Assembly: GCA_023435745.1 (NCBI GenBank)
Contig: JAEZMD010000018.1
Location: 539,724 to 603,723 of the forward strand
DNA: 64,000 nt
Source of the DNA: Bacillota bacterium
GTDB lineage: Bacteria > Bacillota > Clostridia > Acetivibrionales > DTU013
Reading direction: 5' to 3'
Program-made: the position numbers and the translations under genes
Notes under the pieces: generated by a model
The model's database searches: none
What the model was told of the DNA's origin: nothing
The model's input: only the letters and a program-made list of their open reading frames with translations
Part shown: positions 61,856-64,000 of the stretch, piece after piece
Layout: every line of letters begins with the position of its first letter
Position numbering within the stretch: the stretch's first letter is position 1

Positions 61856-64000
61856 AAAAATCGATTTTCTTTATCGGGATCATTTTTCTGTTACTGCTTG
61901 GGACAACCGTTGCACTGGCGGCGGCCGAGGGAATTGTTGTAAAAGCTACCGTAGAAAATGACAGAATATATATTGGCGATAAAACAAAAGTAGGTTATTC
62001 AGTAATATTTTCTGATCCCGCGTACCCTGAATTTTGTATTACCCTCGATAACTACAATTTTGCTAACAATAGTTTTTTTGTATTAAATAAAGATTGCATT
62101 TCAGTAAAGTATTCTTCAGATAACAGCAAGATTGCAGTTGTTGACGATAATGGGACAGTAACCGGTATTTCGGCTGGAACTGCAACAATCACTCAGGAAA
62201 TTACTTTAAATATACAATACCTGAGAGTTAATGAAGATCTGTATTCCGAAAATTATAAGGGATTGGGCGCCGGTTGCCAGTTAATGGATTTATTTTCAAA
62301 AACCTCTTTATATGACGGTACGTACACCCGTAAGGCAACAATCGCCGTTGTGCCTGATGACCGTTTGTATCTATGCCAACCCGGGAAAGAGCCGACACCC
62401 GTAAAAATATCGATGAACGCCGCTTCTCTTGAAGTTGACAGGCTAAGTGCCGGAGACTCAATGAATGTGGATTTTTCAGTTACTATGACGGAGCTGAATG
62501 ATCCGGCAGTAAAATATACTTTTAATAAATACGACCTTATTTTGGGGACGGCTCTCGATTTCGAGAATCTTACAGTGGAATATTCCTCCGATAACGAAAG
62601 CGTTGCGACTGTCAACAAAGGCGGGTTGGTGACTGGTATTTCCGAAGGCTGGGCCAATATAACCATTAACCTTACATTTAATCCGGAAATTCTTGGCCAG
62701 GAGGGATCAAACGCCAGAATACGCAAAGCGAGACTGGCTGTAAAACCTTCAGATACGGCCAGAACTGTTAGATTTACACGTCAGATATCCATTCTTGTTC
62801 ATCCCGCGCCTGTTATGAACAATGTGATTTTGGCTCAATCCAAATCCCGGCAATTAACCGCCGGCGCTAGAACCGATAAATGGGCAATCAGTGATCCGTC
62901 AATTGCCAAAATAGATAAAACCGGTAGAATTACCGGTTTAAAGCCGGGAAAAACCTATGTGGTATATTACCTGGCAAAAATTTTAGAAGATGAATACGGG
63001 TTCCTTATGTTAGAAATTCCGGTAGTAGGCTCAGTGACGGTTTATCCTGTTATGGCGATTCATCCTGATAGTATTACTGTTTATATTGGTACGCCTAAAA
63101 CAATCAATGTGACTTTCGACTCCTGGTACTACGGCGAAAAGGCCGGAACATGGTCAATTGCCGACAAAGCCGTCGCCTCCGTAGATCAAAGCGGAAATGT
63201 CACCGGCTTAAAAGCCGGAACAACCACCGCGACGTTTACCATTACCGAAACAGGAGCGCAAACAGACTGCAGTGTTGTTGTGAAAGAACCGCCGTTTAGA
63301 ATTGAACCCGACCCATTGGAGATATACAACGGCGGCACGGAAAGGCTTTCTGTGACCTTCGACAGTGCTTATACAGGTAAAAAAACCGGAACGTGGTCAG
63401 TTGCAGACGGTACCATTGCCAGCGTAGAAGATAACAGTACCGCGTTCATACGCATTAACCGGAGACATACTATACCCGGTACTGCCGGGGCGAAGGTGAC
63501 AGGCCTCAAGCCCGGCACCACCATAGTTACATTCACCAATACCGCAACCGGCGCGCGCCAAGATTGCACCGTCACGGTCAGACCGACATTTACAATCGCT
63601 CCGGATCCATTGACAGTGTATACTGGCGAAACAGGCAGCCTGGCTGTGACTTTTGACGCCGGCTACCAAGGCTCAAGGGATGGAAGGTGGTCGGTTGACG
63701 ACAATACCGTCGTATCCATAGACCAGAACGGCATTGTAACAGGTAAAACAGCCGGAACAGCCATCGCATCCTATGCTGCCGACCCAACACCCGCCGCCTC
63801 TGTAAACCTGTCCGGCATCGCGAAGATCCTGCAAGCCACTGCTGTCGCAAAACCCGCACAAAATAACGTCAGAACCGTATCTGTCGTGGTGAAGCCGGGA
63901 ACCTTTACGGTAACCTTCGACCCGAACGGGGGCGGCCCGACTCCGTCAAGAGTTACTGTAAAGCACGATACCGTTGTCGCCAGACCGGTTGACCCTTCTC
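61852..64000 (+). CDS. Big_2-repeat surface protein (3' end beyond window)
   Basis: 716 codons are open to the right edge. The start is a TTG at 61852 with AAGGGAGGTG upstream, overlapping the Lgt-like stop. A signal peptide (MKKSIFFIGIIFLLLLGTTVALA, cleavage near ALA-AA) has no lipobox. Then come about six bacterial Ig-like (Big_2) repeats; each ends in a V/I-x-G-L/I-x-A/P-G-T pattern, seen as VTGISAGTATIT, ITGLKPGKTYVVYY, VTGLKAGTTTATFT and VTGLKPGTTIVTFT, and the later ones share a GTWSIAD or GTWSVAD strand. Near the edge an InlB-type repeat starts (FTVTFDPNGGGPTPSRVTV), as in the SLH protein at 36457. It is probably a surface adhesin or wall-bound protein; the C-terminal anchor is not visible. 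Confidence 0.88.
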   Translation, partial: MKKSIFFIGIIFLLLLGTTVALAAAEGIVVKATVENDRIYIGDKTKVGYSVIFSDPAYPEFCITLDNYNFANNSFFVLNKDCISVKYSSDNSKIAVVDDNGTVTGISAGTATITQEITLNIQYLRVNEDLYSENYKGLGAGCQLMDLFSKTSLYDGTYTRKATIAVVPDDRLYLCQPGKEPTPVKISMNAASLEVDRLSAGDSMNVDFSVTMTELNDPAVKYTFNKYDLILGTALDFENLTVEYSSDNESVATVNKGGLVTGISEGWANITINLTFNPEILGQEGSNARIRKARLAVKPSDTARTVRFTRQISILVHPAPVMNNVILAQSKSRQLTAGARTDKWAISDPSIAKIDKTGRITGLKPGKTYVVYYLAKILEDEYGFLMLEIPVVGSVTVYPVMAIHPDSITVYIGTPKTINVTFDSWYYGEKAGTWSIADKAVASVDQSGNVTGLKAGTTTATFTITETGAQTDCSVVVKEPPFRIEPDPLEIYNGGTERLSVTFDSAYTGKKTGTWSVADGTIASVEDNSTAFIRINRRHTIPGTAGAKVTGLKPGTTIVTFTNTATGARQDCTVTVRPTFTIAPDPLTVYTGETGSLAVTFDAGYQGSRDGRWSVDDNTVVSIDQNGIVTGKTAGTAIASYAADPTPAASVNLSGIAKILQATAVAKPAQNNVRTVSVVVKPGTFTVTFDPNGGGPTPSRVTVKHDTVVARPVDPS

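Overview
The window looks like a chromosomal segment of a Clostridia-type member of the Bacillota, probably a spore former. The signs are strong AGGAGG-type ribosome binding sites with many TTG and GTG starts, sigma-A promoters of TTGAMA/TATAAT form, a threonyl-tRNA synthetase T-box leader, a LplB/LplC/lipoprotein sugar transporter beside a YesM/YesN two-component pair, a GerMN lipoprotein, SLH-domain surface protein, and an accessory SecA. No phage, complete transposon, CRISPR array, rRNA or tRNA gene was seen. All assignments rest on reading the sequence and on remembered family motifs; no database search was run.

Layout. 1-1067: 5' part of a GT-B glycosyltransferase-like gene running off the left edge. 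1272-11245: a carbohydrate locus with a GH36 alpha-galactosidase, two LplB/LplC-type permeases, a large solute-binding lipoprotein, a GNAT acetyltransferase, then an AraC-type response regulator and its YesM-type kinase. It is followed by the remains of an AraC regulator (11363-11568) whose end doubles as the terminator of a small PspC gene. 11991-16864: a WG-repeat/DUF3298 lipoprotein, an HD hydrolase with an unknown partner, and an FG-GAP-like protein. 17038-22208: a degenerate PP2C-like protein with a C-terminal LysM, a J-domain protein and ClpB. 22273-27236: a collagen-like small protein, a REP-like hairpin, and divergent Zn/Cd-type and Cu-type P-ATPases. 27324-30908: LemA with a DUF2207 membrane protein, then a split TSUP transporter behind a direct-repeat array.

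31003-33941: rsfS and leuS separated by what looks like a small insertion with a 14-bp duplication. 34014-41175: a LytTR regulator and GHKL kinase, a terminator, then a small Cys-rich protein and a 1572-residue InlB/SLH surface protein. 41359-46671: acyl-CoA synthetase, DacF-type carboxypeptidase, ComEA and a double-GerMN lipoprotein. 46846-50095: minus-strand group around a SecA2-like ATPase with small proteins. 50298-54337: an anchored FG-GAP-like protein with a DUF3160 lipoprotein, and a DUF554 protein. 54511-59839: PutP, T-box thrS, thyA and folA. 59889-64000: PrsA-type foldase, a gene-free regulatory gap, a divergent Lgt paralogue, and, translationally coupled to it, a Big_2-repeat surface protein that runs off the right edge.

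Taken together the window is rich in cell-surface biology: two very large repeat proteins, an accessory SecA, a parvulin foldase, an Lgt paralogue, and four or five lipoproteins with rarely studied domains. The strongest leads are the degenerate phosphatase-LysM protein, the duplicated insertion between rsfS and leuS, the four-copy repeat before the split TSUP operon, the broken AraC gene reused as a terminator, and the Lgt paralogue coupled to an Ig-like adhesin.
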